15,999 nt of DNA from CAVAWX01 sp963592385 (lineage in GTDB: Bacteria > Actinomycetota > Coriobacteriia > Coriobacteriales > QAMH01): contig CAVAWX010000042.1 of assembly GCA_963592385.1 (NCBI GenBank), forward strand, positions 1 through 15,999. The letters are read 5' to 3'. Of the stretch, positions 1 to 6,907 are shown piece by piece (the stretch's first letter is position 1; each line of letters begins with the position of its first letter). Made by a program: the position numbers and the translations under genes. The notes under the pieces were generated by a model. The model ran no database searches. It was not told where the DNA came from and was given only the letters and a program-made list of their open reading frames with translations.

Positions 1-27
1 TCTCGGGGAGTACTCGATTTCAAGCAT
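1..27 (-). CDS. RelE/YafQ-like toxin, N-terminal fragment (cut by window edge)
   Basis: Only the first nine codons are inside the window, reading MLEIEYSPR. The ATG lies 3 nt after the stop of the RelB-like antitoxin, and a GAAGG in the antitoxin's last codons could serve as its ribosome binding site. An N-terminus of the form M-x-E/I-x-Y-S-x-R directly after a RelB/DinJ antitoxin is typical of the YafQ/RelE mRNA-interferase family, which cuts mRNA at the ribosome. The identification rests on position plus nine residues, so the subfamily is open and completeness cannot be judged. Confidence 0.65.
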
Positions 28-30
28 GAC

Positions 31-294
31 TCACGCCTTCAGGGAGGCGAGGGCATCTTCCACGTTGGTGAACCTGTGCGTGCCTGATGCCGCCATCTCG
101 TCGATTTCCCGCAAGCTCTCCAGGCTTTCCGCGTTCGGCTCTGCGGGCCCGAGGGAAAGGGGGATCCGTTGCTCGCGGATCATCTGCTTCCAAAACGCCC
201 TGGTGACGCTTGAAAGGTCAAAGCCGTAATACTCCGCCACGGCCGCGGCTTGCTGCTTCTCAACTTCGTCGACCCGTATGCTCATGGTAGCCAT
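31..294 (-). CDS. RelB/DinJ-family antitoxin
   Basis: An 87-residue protein. The first ~45 residues (MATMSIRVDEVEKQQAAAVAEYYG, continuing FDLSSVTRAFWKQMI, given here in two pieces) have the strand-helix-helix pattern of a ribbon-helix-helix DNA-binding domain as in RelB/DinJ antitoxins. The rest (REQRIPLSL, then an acidic tail with a second helix) is the usual toxin-wrapping part. Start choice: the frame is open upstream, but only ATG 294 has a strong AGGAGG (300-305) at 5 nt; ATG 285 is a less likely alternative. The toxin begins 3 nt after its stop, the normal antitoxin-first order. Autoregulation through the repeats at 311-329 is likely by analogy. Confidence 0.85.
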   Translation of the reverse strand: MATMSIRVDEVEKQQAAAVAEYYGFDLSSVTRAFWKQMIREQRIPLSLGPAEPNAESLESLREIDEMAASGTHRFTNVEDALASLKA

Positions 295-310
295 CGTTGC
301 CTCCTGTGAA

Positions 311-340
311 ACATTGTATAGACATTGTAACACGTGTAAG
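311..340 (-). promoter_or_regulatory. Promoter/operator of the RelB-like antitoxin operon
   Basis: On the plus strand ACATTGTA occurs twice (311-318 and 322-329), an 11-bp-spaced direct repeat on one face of the helix, followed by the 8-bp palindrome ACACGTGT (330-337). Read on the minus strand, the proximal repeat gives a -10-like TACAAT (313-318) with a weak -35-like CTTACA (335-340) 16 bp upstream. This places the transcript start ~12 nt before ATG 294. Helically phased repeats over a promoter are typical binding sites for ribbon-helix-helix antitoxins. The repeats are observed; the promoter role is inferred. Confidence 0.45.
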
Positions 341-449
341 AGTGAGGGCGGCGACGCAAAAGGGCTGGGCACAAGCGAGAAGAGCACGAAGGGGGGGGAG
401 GGCGGAGCGCATCTTTCGCGTTGATGAACCCGCGCGCCGGATGCTGCGC

Positions 450-719
450 CTACCGTGCCCGCTTCTGGTGAACGAGGCCGAGAAAATAAACGGCGTCATC
501 GACCTCGCGGTACTCGTAGACGATGAGGAAGGGGCGCACCGCCAGCTTGCGTATGCCGTTTCCGAATTCATCCGCGACAGATGCGGCGACGTTGGGCGAC
601 CCCGCCTCGGGGAAATCTGCGAGCATGGCGGCATAGTGGAAAATCTCCGCGCGCTTGCTGGGCAGCTCGACGCGCGCCACGTCGTCCACGAAGCCCTCGG
701 TGTAGACGAGGCTAGCCAT
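450..719 (-). CDS. RelE/ParE-superfamily toxin
   Basis: An 89-residue protein beginning MASLVYTEGFVDDVARVEL. The C-terminal half (GIRKLAVRPFLIVYEY followed by REVDDAVYFLGLVHQKR) matches the RelE/ParE fold: a G-x-R-x-L core strand, a strand with R-x-x-x-x-Y-E/R-Y, and a last strand ending in V/I-x-H-x-R. Members act as ribosome-dependent mRNA endonucleases or as gyrase poisons; the sequence does not say which. Its ATG overlaps the last codons of the upstream antitoxin by 8 nt (712-719), so the two are translationally coupled. The frame is open further upstream, but that part is the antitoxin read out of frame. The length is normal for the family and no damage is visible. Confidence 0.8.
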   Translation of the reverse strand: MASLVYTEGFVDDVARVELPSKRAEIFHYAAMLADFPEAGSPNVAASVADEFGNGIRKLAVRPFLIVYEYREVDDAVYFLGLVHQKRAR

Positions 720-1005
720 GCAACGCGGCCGCCTTTTCCTCGACGGCGTCGAAGGCGTCTTGAGTCGTCGTGTAGACGCGGCCAGCCGCGATGTCGGCGC
801 GCGCGCGCTCGCACACGGCACGCATGCGCACCTCGTCTGCAGCGTCGGCGCGCGCCTGGGCGAGAAGCCCCTCGAGCACCTCTTCGGAGCAGAAGACATA
901 TGCGCCCCTGCCGTTTTCCGTGATGCGCACCAGGCCGGACCGGGCGGCCGCCCTCACCTCGCCTTGCTGCTTTTGCAGGGCCGTTATCGGATAGATAGCC
1001 TCCAT
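712..1005 (-). CDS. Phd/YefM-like antitoxin
   Basis: A 97-residue protein starting MEAIYPITALQKQQGEVR. The N-terminus resembles Phd/YefM antitoxins: a short strand, then a helix with L-x-x-x-x-x-x-V (ALQKQQGEVRAAA), then a strand pair with V-R-I-T-E-N-G-R-G-A-Y-V, where the family usually has V-x-I-T-x-x-G-x-P-x-A-V. The C-terminal half is helical and charged (ARADAADEVRMRAVCERARA), suited to bind the toxin. AAGGGG lies ~6 nt before ATG 1005. The gene overlaps its toxin by 8 nt and has a well-formed promoter at 1042-1070. The pairing of a Phd/YefM-type antitoxin with a RelE-fold toxin is well known from YefM-YoeB. Confidence 0.8.
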   Translation of the reverse strand: MEAIYPITALQKQQGEVRAAARSGLVRITENGRGAYVFCSEEVLEGLLAQARADAADEVRMRAVCERARADIAAGRVYTTTQDAFDAVEEKAAALHG

Positions 1006-1033
1006 TTCATCCCCTTTTTCTCGGAGAATTCGC

Positions 1034-1070
1034 TAGATAAAAATCTAACTTTCACCCGACACCGCGTCAA
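1034..1070 (-). promoter_or_regulatory. Promoter and operator of the Phd/RelE-like operon
   Basis: On the minus strand there is a -35 TTGACG (1065-1070), a 17-bp spacer and a -10 TAGATT (1042-1047), ~37 bp before the antitoxin ATG. A perfect inverted repeat, TAGAT (1034-1038) / ATCTA (1043-1047) with a 4-nt A spacer, covers the -10 and the expected start of transcription. This is a plausible site for autorepression by the antitoxin. Sequence elements are observed; function is inferred. Confidence 0.6.
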
Positions 1071-1171
1071 GGCCAGCGCGGCGACGACCACGCTGGCGTC
1101 CAGCACGGCGAGCGATTTTTGCGAGCTCCGGTATCGCAGAGGGGTGAAAATTGGGAGCGGCATTCCCGATT

Positions 1172-1200
1172 TTGACCGATTGCAAAAAACGCGAGACAAT
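1172..1200 (+). promoter_or_regulatory. Promoter of the first DUF4143 ATPase
   Basis: TTGACC (1172-1177), a 17-bp spacer and GACAAT (1195-1200) form a good sigma-70-type promoter. The expected transcript start (~1207) leaves ~20 nt before ATG 1228. This favours ATG 1228 over ATG 1213 as the start of the downstream gene. It is divergent from the antitoxin promoter at 1042-1070. Confidence 0.6.
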
Positions 1201-1227
1201 GGCACCCAAGCGATGGAAGGCGGGCCC

Positions 1228-2445
1228 ATGTATATCAAGCGCGAAATCGAGCAGACGATAGACGCGATGCTGGCGCAGGGAAAGGTCGTCTTGGTGACCG
1301 GGGCGCGCCAAGTCGGGAAGACGACGGTTCTCAAGCAGCACCTCGGCGGCGCCTACGACTATGTCTCGATGGAAAATCCGCAGGACTATCTCCGCGCCAA
1401 AGAAGACGCCGTCCTGTTCTTCGAGTCGCACACCCTCCCCATCATCATCGACGAGATCCAGCGCGTGCCCGAACTCTTCTCGCCGGTGAAATGGGTCGTC
1501 GACCAGTCGGAGGAAAAGGGGCGCGTCGTCCTCACAGGGTCTCAGACATACCACCTCATGAAGGGGGTGAGCGAGTCTCTGGCGGGGAGGATCCGGATTC
1601 TCGAAATGCCCTCTCTGAGTCTGCGGGAGCTGCTCGGCGGCTCCCTGAGCCCCCATCCGCACATCCCCGAGAAAGTGCCCGCAAATACCGACGACGCAGC
1701 CGCGCGGCTAAAAGACATCTGGAGCATAATTCACCGAGGGTCGATGCCGGAGCTGCAAGACCGAAGCATCGACTGGGACTCCTACTACTCGGATTACATA
1801 GCAGCCTATCTCGAGCGGGATGTCCGCGAGCTCGTCAACGTGAAAGACGAGGCGAAGTTCTACAGCTTCATGGTCGCGTGCGCGGCCAGGACCGGCCAGC
1901 TTTTGAACGCCACCGACATCGGGAACACCGTCGACGTCGACCACAAGACGGTCGCGTCGTGGCTCTCCGTTTTGCAGGCGTCCAACATCGTGCGCATCGT
2001 CGAGCCGTTTTGGCCCAACGTGGACAAGCGCCTGAGCAAGACGCCCAAGGTGTTTTTCATGGACACGGGCCTTGTCTGCCATCTCACGAGGTGGACGACC
2101 CCGGAGCAGCTGCGCCACGGCGCGGCGGCGGGGCACATCTTCGAGACCTTCGTCGTCTCGGAGATCCTGAAGAGCTTCATGAACGCGGGGAAGAGCCTGC
2201 GCGACGTCACGTTCTACCGCGACGCAAAGAAGCGCGAGATCGACTTGGTCGTGCAAGAGGGACACGTCCTCCACCCCGTCGAGGTGAAGACGGCCGCCAC
2301 GGTGGGCAAGGACGCCGTGAAAAACTTCTCGTGCCTCGAGGGGCTGTCCGGCTACGAGCTCGGCTTCGGGCACGTGGTGTGCCAGACGCCGAAACCCTAC
2401 CTCGTCACGCGGGAGGTCCAGGCGATTCCCGTGTGGGCGATCTGA
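1228..2445 (+). CDS. AAA_14 / DUF4143 ATP-binding protein
   Basis: A 405-residue protein. The N-terminal P-loop domain has Walker A GARQVGKTT (residues 25-33), Walker B IIIDEIQ (72-78) and a sensor-like strand VVLTGSQ (100-106). The middle contains a winged-helix-like region (NATDIGNTVDVDHKTVASWL). The C-terminal DUF4143 part carries a PD-(D/E)XK-like signature, E-I-D (337-339) followed by E-V-K (352-354). This domain order is standard for the family, whose cellular role is unknown, although many members sit among toxin-antitoxin genes. Start: ATG 1228 has GGAAGG at ~6 nt and lies ~20 nt after the promoter at 1172-1200; the frame is open back to 718 but that part is the antisense of the antitoxin. 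Length and motifs indicate an intact gene. Confidence 0.9.
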   Translation: MYIKREIEQTIDAMLAQGKVVLVTGARQVGKTTVLKQHLGGAYDYVSMENPQDYLRAKEDAVLFFESHTLPIIIDEIQRVPELFSPVKWVVDQSEEKGRVVLTGSQTYHLMKGVSESLAGRIRILEMPSLSLRELLGGSLSPHPHIPEKVPANTDDAAARLKDIWSIIHRGSMPELQDRSIDWDSYYSDYIAAYLERDVRELVNVKDEAKFYSFMVACAARTGQLLNATDIGNTVDVDHKTVASWLSVLQASNIVRIVEPFWPNVDKRLSKTPKVFFMDTGLVCHLTRWTTPEQLRHGAAAGHIFETFVVSEILKSFMNAGKSLRDVTFYRDAKKREIDLVVQEGHVLHPVEVKTAATVGKDAVKNFSCLEGLSGYELGFGHVVCQTPKPYLVTREVQAIPVWAI

Positions 2446-2502
2446 CGCCCCGAAAACGGCTTGCACGGTGCTAATTTTTGGAAGGTGCATTAAGCGATAG
2501 AA

Positions 2503-3078
2503 ATGGAACACGTCAACAAACGACTGGCAGAAGCAGAAGAGCTGTTGCTGCAACGCGCGAAGGGCTCCAAGCTCCTCTCCATGGATGCGGTTCTTGCCGC
2601 TCCTCCTGATAACGCCTGGAACACTGTGCGGCTGCATTTTGAGGATTTCGACATCGATATCAACAACTATCTTCACGAAATCGTTGTCGATGAATTTGGC
2701 ACGCTGGAGGAGTTCGGCCTTTTGTCGGTTGCCGAGGCAACGGCAGAAACCCTCGACATCCCCGAGGTGGGAACTAATACTACTGTGTTTACGGTGAACG
2801 AACGCGTTGTCGACCTCGCCATTGTCAACGACATCGCCGAGATTTACGGAAACGGAACGCTTGTCGCGAAGCTCGAATACCCTCAGGCCATCGCGCTGCA
2901 TACCGAATCGGGGATCATCATGTTCGACAAAGAGGTTTGGTTTTCAGAGATGGTCGTCATCAAAAGGGGCGAGAAGCTTGACGAGCTCCTATACGACGAA
3001 TCAATCAACTGGGAGGATGACCCCGAGGAGGATCCCACAACCCATTTTGAATTCCACACGGAAACCAAGTTTATGTAG
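2503..3078 (+). CDS. Acidic protein of unknown function
   Basis: A 191-residue protein that I do not recognise. It is strongly acidic: I count ~41 Asp/Glu against ~13 Lys/Arg, and it ends in an acidic stretch (NWEDDPEEDP) before HFEFHTETKFM. No signal peptide, membrane segment or nucleotide motif is visible. The predicted pattern is an N-terminal helix followed by alternating strands. Start: ATG 2503 comes 9 nt after an in-frame TAA (2491-2493). The only Shine-Dalgarno-like sequence, GGAAGG (2480-2485), is ~17 nt upstream, so initiation may be weak or the start lies further in. The base composition looks less GC-biased than the neighbours, which hints at transfer. It follows the ATPase by 57 nt on the same strand. 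A DNA-mimic or inhibitor role is conceivable from charge alone but unsupported. Confidence 0.7.
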   Translation: MEHVNKRLAEAEELLLQRAKGSKLLSMDAVLAAPPDNAWNTVRLHFEDFDIDINNYLHEIVVDEFGTLEEFGLLSVAEATAETLDIPEVGTNTTVFTVNERVVDLAIVNDIAEIYGNGTLVAKLEYPQAIALHTESGIIMFDKEVWFSEMVVIKRGEKLDELLYDESINWEDDPEEDPTTHFEFHTETKFM

Positions 3079-3088
3079 TTTTTGACTC

Positions 3089-3121
3089 GTTCCCGCCGGG
3101 GCAATTTGTCCCGGTGGGAAC
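3089..3121 (+). terminator. Strong stem-loop after the acidic orphan gene
   Basis: A 15-bp stem (3089-3103 with 3107-3121, 3-nt loop) starts 11 nt after the stop codon. Two of the pairs are G-U on plus-strand RNA and would be C-A mismatches on the minus strand, so the structure favours plus-strand transcripts. No U-run follows, so it may act as an mRNA 3' end or a weak terminator between convergent genes rather than as a classic intrinsic terminator. Confidence 0.5.
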
Positions 3122-3163
3122 AGCTCCACCCATATGTGCTCCTCGCCAAATCATCCAAATTCG

Positions 3164-3182
3164 CTCGCGGAACGCACGCGAG
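3164..3182 (-). terminator. Possible terminator of the trkH-trkH-rsgA operon
   Basis: CTCGCG (3164-3169) and CGCGAG (3177-3182) form a perfect 6-bp stem with a 7-nt loop ~37 nt beyond the rsgA stop. On the minus strand it is followed by a T-containing but interrupted stretch (AATTTGGATGATTTGG). It is a weak candidate. Confidence 0.3.
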
Positions 3183-3218
3183 GGAAGGCGGGGCGGGTGA
3201 GGGACAAGGCGCGCGGGT

Positions 3219-4397
3219 TTAGCGGCGGGCGAGGTGCAGGTAGGCGGCCAGGCGCTGGTCGGGCACGGCGCCGCGCACCGCGCAGCCCGGCTCGCGGGTG
3301 TGCGTGCAGTCGGCGAAACGGCAACTGCGGCTCAGGCGCGCGATGTCGGGAAAGCCGCGCCGCAGGCTCTCGTCCATGTCGAGTATCTGCAGGGTGCGCA
3401 GGCCCGGCGCGTCGATGACCACGCCGCCGCCGGGCACGGCGAGCATGCGCCGCGCGACCGTCGTGTGCCGCCCCTTGCCGTCGCGGGCGCGCACCTCGCC
3501 CGTCTGCTGGGCCTCCGCGCCGACGAGCGCGTTCACCAGCGTGGACTTGCCCACGCCGCTCTCGCCCAAAAACAGCGCCGTGGCCCCCGGCGGACACGAG
3601 GCGCGCAGGCGCTCCACGACCGGCTCCAGCCCGCGGATGGCGTCTTCGCCCGCGTCCGCGCCAGCTTCTTTGGCTTCGTGCGCGCTGCCGGTGAACGCCG
3701 TGCCGGGCGCCCCGGATGCGGCATCGCCCGCGCCGCTGCCATTCGCATCGCCGTCGCCGCCCGCTTCATTCCCGCCGGCGCCCGGCCTACCTCTAGCTTC
3801 CCCGGCCCCGTCCGTTTCACCATCCGCGCGCGCCGGGCTGACAAGCGCCTCCACATCCGACATCACGGCGCCCACCTGCGCCAACGCCGCGTCCACCGCC
3901 TCCGCGCCCGCGACATCCGCCTTGGTGAACACGAAGCTGCACTCCGCCCCGCACCCGCGCACCGCCGCCATCTGGCGCACGAGCAGCCCCGCGTCCACGC
4001 CCGCGCCCGCAAGCGACTGGCACACGAACACGTGGTCCACGCCCGCGGCCAGCACCTGCACCTGCGTCTGGCCCTCGCGGCCCACGCGCTTCACCCGCGA
4101 AAGGCAGCCGCGCCGCTCCAAAATGCCGCAGATGACGGGGTGCTCGTGCCCGGGCGCCACGTCCACGACGACCCAGTCCCCCACCGCCACCTGGCTGTCC
4201 CCGCTCTTCTTGATGGCCGCCGCCAGCTCGCAGCGCTGCTCGCCGCCCTCCTCGCACACGACGGCCGGCAGGCTGCGGTCGAGCGAGGTCACGCGCCCGA
4301 GGGCGAAGGTTCCCGCCGGCGCGGGCAGCGCGAGCGCCGCCGCCTCGAATTCGCGGCGCACCACATCCGTGCATCCCAGCTGCTCAAACGCGATCAC
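3219..4397 (-). CDS. rsgA: Ribosome small-subunit-dependent GTPase RsgA
   Basis: A 392-residue circularly permuted GTPase that checks late 30S ribosome assembly. Visible parts in order: N-terminal OB domain (~30-120, with AVGDWVVVD at 71-79); the G4-like motif TKAD (158-161) placed before G1 as expected from the permutation; G1 GESGVGKST (278-286); the switch threonines RHTT (310-313); G3 DAPG (329-332); and a C-terminal zinc site with Cys359, Cys364, His366 and Cys372. Start: GTG 4397 overlaps the TGA of the upstream trkH gene (GTGA, 4394-4397), has GGGAGG at ~7 nt, and gives an N-terminus (FEQLGCTDVVRREFE) like other RsgA proteins. The protein is longer than usual because of a ~65-residue Gly/Ala/Asp-rich insert (~188-253) between G4 and G1. 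Confidence 0.93.
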   Translation of the reverse strand: MIAFEQLGCTDVVRREFEAAALALPAPAGTFALGRVTSLDRSLPAVVCEEGGEQRCELAAAIKKSGDSQVAVGDWVVVDVAPGHEHPVICGILERRGCLSRVKRVGREGQTQVQVLAAGVDHVFVCQSLAGAGVDAGLLVRQMAAVRGCGAECSFVFTKADVAGAEAVDAALAQVGAVMSDVEALVSPARADGETDGAGEARGRPGAGGNEAGGDGDANGSGAGDAASGAPGTAFTGSAHEAKEAGADAGEDAIRGLEPVVERLRASCPPGATALFLGESGVGKSTLVNALVGAEAQQTGEVRARDGKGRHTTVARRMLAVPGGGVVIDAPGLRTLQILDMDESLRRGFPDIARLSRSCRFADCTHTREPGCAVRGAVPDQRLAAYLHLARR

Positions 4398-6766
4398 GAT
4401 CTGCCCTCCCGAAAACGCAGCCAGCAAAACAGGCCGAGCAGGCACGCGCCCACGAAGCACACGGCGATCGCGCCGATGCCGTGCTCCAGGCCGACGACGT
4501 GCTCGATCGCGCCGCCCGCGTCCACCACCTCGACGCTTTGCGCGTGCAGGTCCAGCTCGCCTTGGTGCTCGTGGCAGGCCACGGAGTAGACGCCGGTCAC
4601 GCGCACGACCGTGCCCGTGTTGTTGTAGTCGCCTAGCCGCGAGATGCATTCGGCCTGCTCGGCGCTCATGTACACGCCCACCGAGGTGCCCGACGAGCCG
4701 AGTATGTTCACCCACACGCCCCCGTCGCCGGCGGCCAGCTTGTCGCCCACCGCCTCGCCCTGCACGCGCACGACGCCGCCGTCGAGCGCGCGGTTCACCC
4801 GCGTGAGCACGCCCACGCGCGTCTCGACCACCACGTCGCTGTCGTCGGTGTTGGCCTTGCCCAGATTCGACAGCGACTCGTAGCGGTTCGACAGGGTGCC
4901 GATGTCGGCCTCGGCGTCTCCGTTGGCGCCGCCCGTGCTGCCGCCCGTGCCGCTCGCGCTCGAGACGGCCAGAGCGGCCTGCGCGGGCACCAGCGCGAGG
5001 GCAAGCGCGAGGGCCCCGGCCAGCACGAGGGCGCCGCGTCCTTCACCGCGTGCGCGATGCCGCTGCCGGCCGCCTGCATGTTCACCATTCGTGAACGTGC
5101 CGACCGCGCGTCCGTCGCCTTTACCCTGGCCGCCCGCACGTCCGCCGCGTCCTTCACCGCGCGCATTGCGCCAGCCGCCCGTGCGCGCGCCGCGTTCGTT
5201 CTTGCCCCCGCGTCCGCGCCTACGACCCCTGCGCCGATTGCGCCGCCCGCGCCCGTCGTGCGGCCGCGACACGAAGGTGAACACCAGCTCGACCACCATG
5301 GCGAAAAACGCGACGAACTCCAGACGCCCGAGCCACATCTCCACGATGTAGACCAGCTCGAGGCCCTCCGGCATGCTCGCCGAGGAAATCCCCAGCGTCA
5401 GCCCCGTGTTCGACGCCGCCGACACCGACTCGAAGATGGCCGGCAGCGCCTCGTAGCCGTACACGATGCCCGCGACCGCGCCCAGCGCGTACGTCGCGAT
5501 GTACATGAGCATGATGGTCATCGCGCCCGACACGAGGTCCGGCGTGAGCAGCTGCCGCCCCCGGTGGTTGAAGAAGGTGCGCGGCCTCGCGCGGTCCGGG
5601 GCGATGGCGGTGCGTATGGTCTGGGCGATGGACTTCACCACGATGCCGACGCGCAGCGCCTTGATGCCGCCGGAGATCGACGACGCCGACCCGCCGATGC
5701 ACATCCCCAAAATCACGACGAACAGCGCGCCGGTCCCCATGGCGTAGAGGACCTGGCCGGGGTACAGCGTCGAATACCCGATGTTGAACGCCGCGCTCAT
5801 CACCTCGTAGAGGCCGCGCCGCAGCATGGCGCCCAGCCCGGTGAAGTACGACCCGGCCGCCAGCGCGAGCATCATCAGCACGACGAGCATGGACACCCAG
5901 ATGGCGATGGTGCGCACCTCGATGTCCTTGAAGAAGCTCTTCACCACGCCCCGCCACAGGTCGCCGTAGAGCAGGAAGTTCACGCAGCTGAAGATCATGA
6001 TGACCATGGTGATGGCCTCGATCGGCCAACAGTGGTAGTAGACGATGCCGGCGGACTGCGAGGTCATGCCGCCCGTCGTGTAGTCCGAGGCCGTGAGGAA
6101 AAAGCCGTTGAGCAGCGCGCGGTGGGGCGCCATGCCCAGCATCAGGCACGGGATGGTGCAGGCCACGGTGCCCACGCCGATGATGACGGCCGACACGCGG
6201 AAGATGAAGCGCGAGGTCTGCTTCACCTCGGGCATGACGTGGCCGGAGCGGCCTTCTGCCTGGTAGAGCGAGGCGGCCACCGAGCCGGAGCCGAAGATGC
6301 CCAGCGCGAGCGCGATCACGACGACGCCCACGCCGCCCATCACGTTCATCACGCAGCGCCACGCGACGATGGACAGCGCCATGTGGTCGAGGTCGATGCA
6401 CACGGACAGGCCCGTGGTGGTGAAGCACGAGACCGTCTCGAAGAGGGCGTCGAGGTAGGAGGGGTAGTTGTCGGAAAGCGCGAGCGGGATGGCGCCGAAG
6501 GCCGAGAGCACGATCCAGCACAGGCCCGTGACGACCAGGGCCTGGTGCCAGTTCAGGACGGCCGGGTGGATGCGGCACATCATCAGCAGGGAGGCGGCGA
6601 TGCCCGCGACGCCGATGCCCATCATGAAGCCCATGACCGCCGTCGTCTCGGCCAGCACTATGGCCAGCGCGAGCGGCACGAGCATGAAGCCCGCCGTCAT
6701 CAGGACGAGGGTGCCCAGGTAGTAGGCGATGGTGCGCCAGTCGTCGAGATGCAGGCGATGGATCAC
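4394..6766 (-). CDS. TrkH-family K+ uptake protein with C-terminal exported OB-fold-like domain (copy 1)
   Basis: A 790-residue protein. Residues 1-500 are TrkH, the membrane subunit that conducts potassium through four pore loops: TTTG (116-119), TTGG (230-233), FNIG (327-330), SNTG (452-455). They also include the hallmarks GGSASSISGGIKALR (358-372) and GRLEF (480-484). A ~78-residue Arg/Gly linker (501-578) follows, then a signal-peptide-like hydrophobic stretch ending VPAQA (579-597), an OB-fold-like domain (~645-755) containing VWVNI, SVGVYM and ACHEHQGELDLHA, and a last membrane helix (~762-782). The OB part should therefore lie outside the membrane. Start: GTG 6766 lies 12 nt after the upstream stop and matches the N-terminus of copy 2 (RLHLDDWRTIAYYLG against RFHLTDILTLAHYVG); its ribosome binding site is weak. 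Downstream it overlaps rsgA by 4 nt. Normal TrkH is ~480-500 residues, so the tail is an addition. Confidence 0.9.
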   Translation of the reverse strand: MIHRLHLDDWRTIAYYLGTLVLMTAGFMLVPLALAIVLAETTAVMGFMMGIGVAGIAASLLMMCRIHPAVLNWHQALVVTGLCWIVLSAFGAIPLALSDNYPSYLDALFETVSCFTTTGLSVCIDLDHMALSIVAWRCVMNVMGGVGVVVIALALGIFGSGSVAASLYQAEGRSGHVMPEVKQTSRFIFRVSAVIIGVGTVACTIPCLMLGMAPHRALLNGFFLTASDYTTGGMTSQSAGIVYYHCWPIEAITMVIMIFSCVNFLLYGDLWRGVVKSFFKDIEVRTIAIWVSMLVVLMMLALAAGSYFTGLGAMLRRGLYEVMSAAFNIGYSTLYPGQVLYAMGTGALFVVILGMCIGGSASSISGGIKALRVGIVVKSIAQTIRTAIAPDRARPRTFFNHRGRQLLTPDLVSGAMTIMLMYIATYALGAVAGIVYGYEALPAIFESVSAASNTGLTLGISSASMPEGLELVYIVEMWLGRLEFVAFFAMVVELVFTFVSRPHDGRGRRNRRRGRRRGRGGKNERGARTGGWRNARGEGRGGRAGGQGKGDGRAVGTFTNGEHAGGRQRHRARGEGRGALVLAGALALALALVPAQAALAVSSASGTGGSTGGANGDAEADIGTLSNRYESLSNLGKANTDDSDVVVETRVGVLTRVNRALDGGVVRVQGEAVGDKLAAGDGGVWVNILGSSGTSVGVYMSAEQAECISRLGDYNNTGTVVRVTGVYSVACHEHQGELDLHAQSVEVVDAGGAIEHVVGLEHGIGAIAVCFVGACLLGLFCWLRFREGRS

Positions 6767-6778
6767 GGGGAGCGCCGC

Positions 6779-6907
6779 CTACATGACGGCCCAGACGAGG
6801 ACGGTCAGGGCGACGAGGAAGGCGATGAACGCGACGGCGGCGGCCAGCAGGACGAGAAGCCCCCTGACAGGATGGTTCTTGTGCTCTTTTGCCCGCGACT
6901 TCGCCAT
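6779..6907 (-). CDS. Possible internal gene: 42-residue single-span membrane protein, in frame with the end of TrkH copy 2
   Basis: The last 42 residues of TrkH copy 2 form a self-contained unit: MAKSRAKEHKNHPVRG, a basic N-terminus, then one hydrophobic helix to the end (LVLLAAAVAFIAFLVALTVL). ATG 6907 has AAGGGGG at 5 nt, a better ribosome binding site than that of the full-length gene, and a -10-like TACAAT lies at 6936-6941. Copy 1 ends shortly after its previous membrane helix and has no such tail. It may be a separately translated small protein that became fused when copy 2 lost its stop codon. Independent expression is inferred. Confidence 0.35.
   Translation of the reverse strand: MAKSRAKEHKNHPVRGLLVLLAAAVAFIAFLVALTVLVWAVM

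Noticed and set aside
391..398. Run of eight G as a phase-variation tract.
   Set aside because: It lies between genes, not within a coding frame or a promoter spacer that I can identify.
718..1227. N-terminal extension of the first DUF4143 ATPase.
   Set aside because: This part is antisense to the antitoxin and its promoter. ATG 1228 has a ribosome binding site and a promoter at the right distance.
1708..2901. A 397-codon minus-strand frame across the first ATPase and the acidic orphan gene.
   Set aside because: It spans two plus-strand genes with good starts; the translation is His/Asp/Val-rich without recognisable domains.
3298..4806. Long plus-strand frame opposite rsgA.
   Set aside because: The product is a Ser/Pro/Thr/Ala/Arg-rich antisense artefact; the minus strand carries every RsgA motif.
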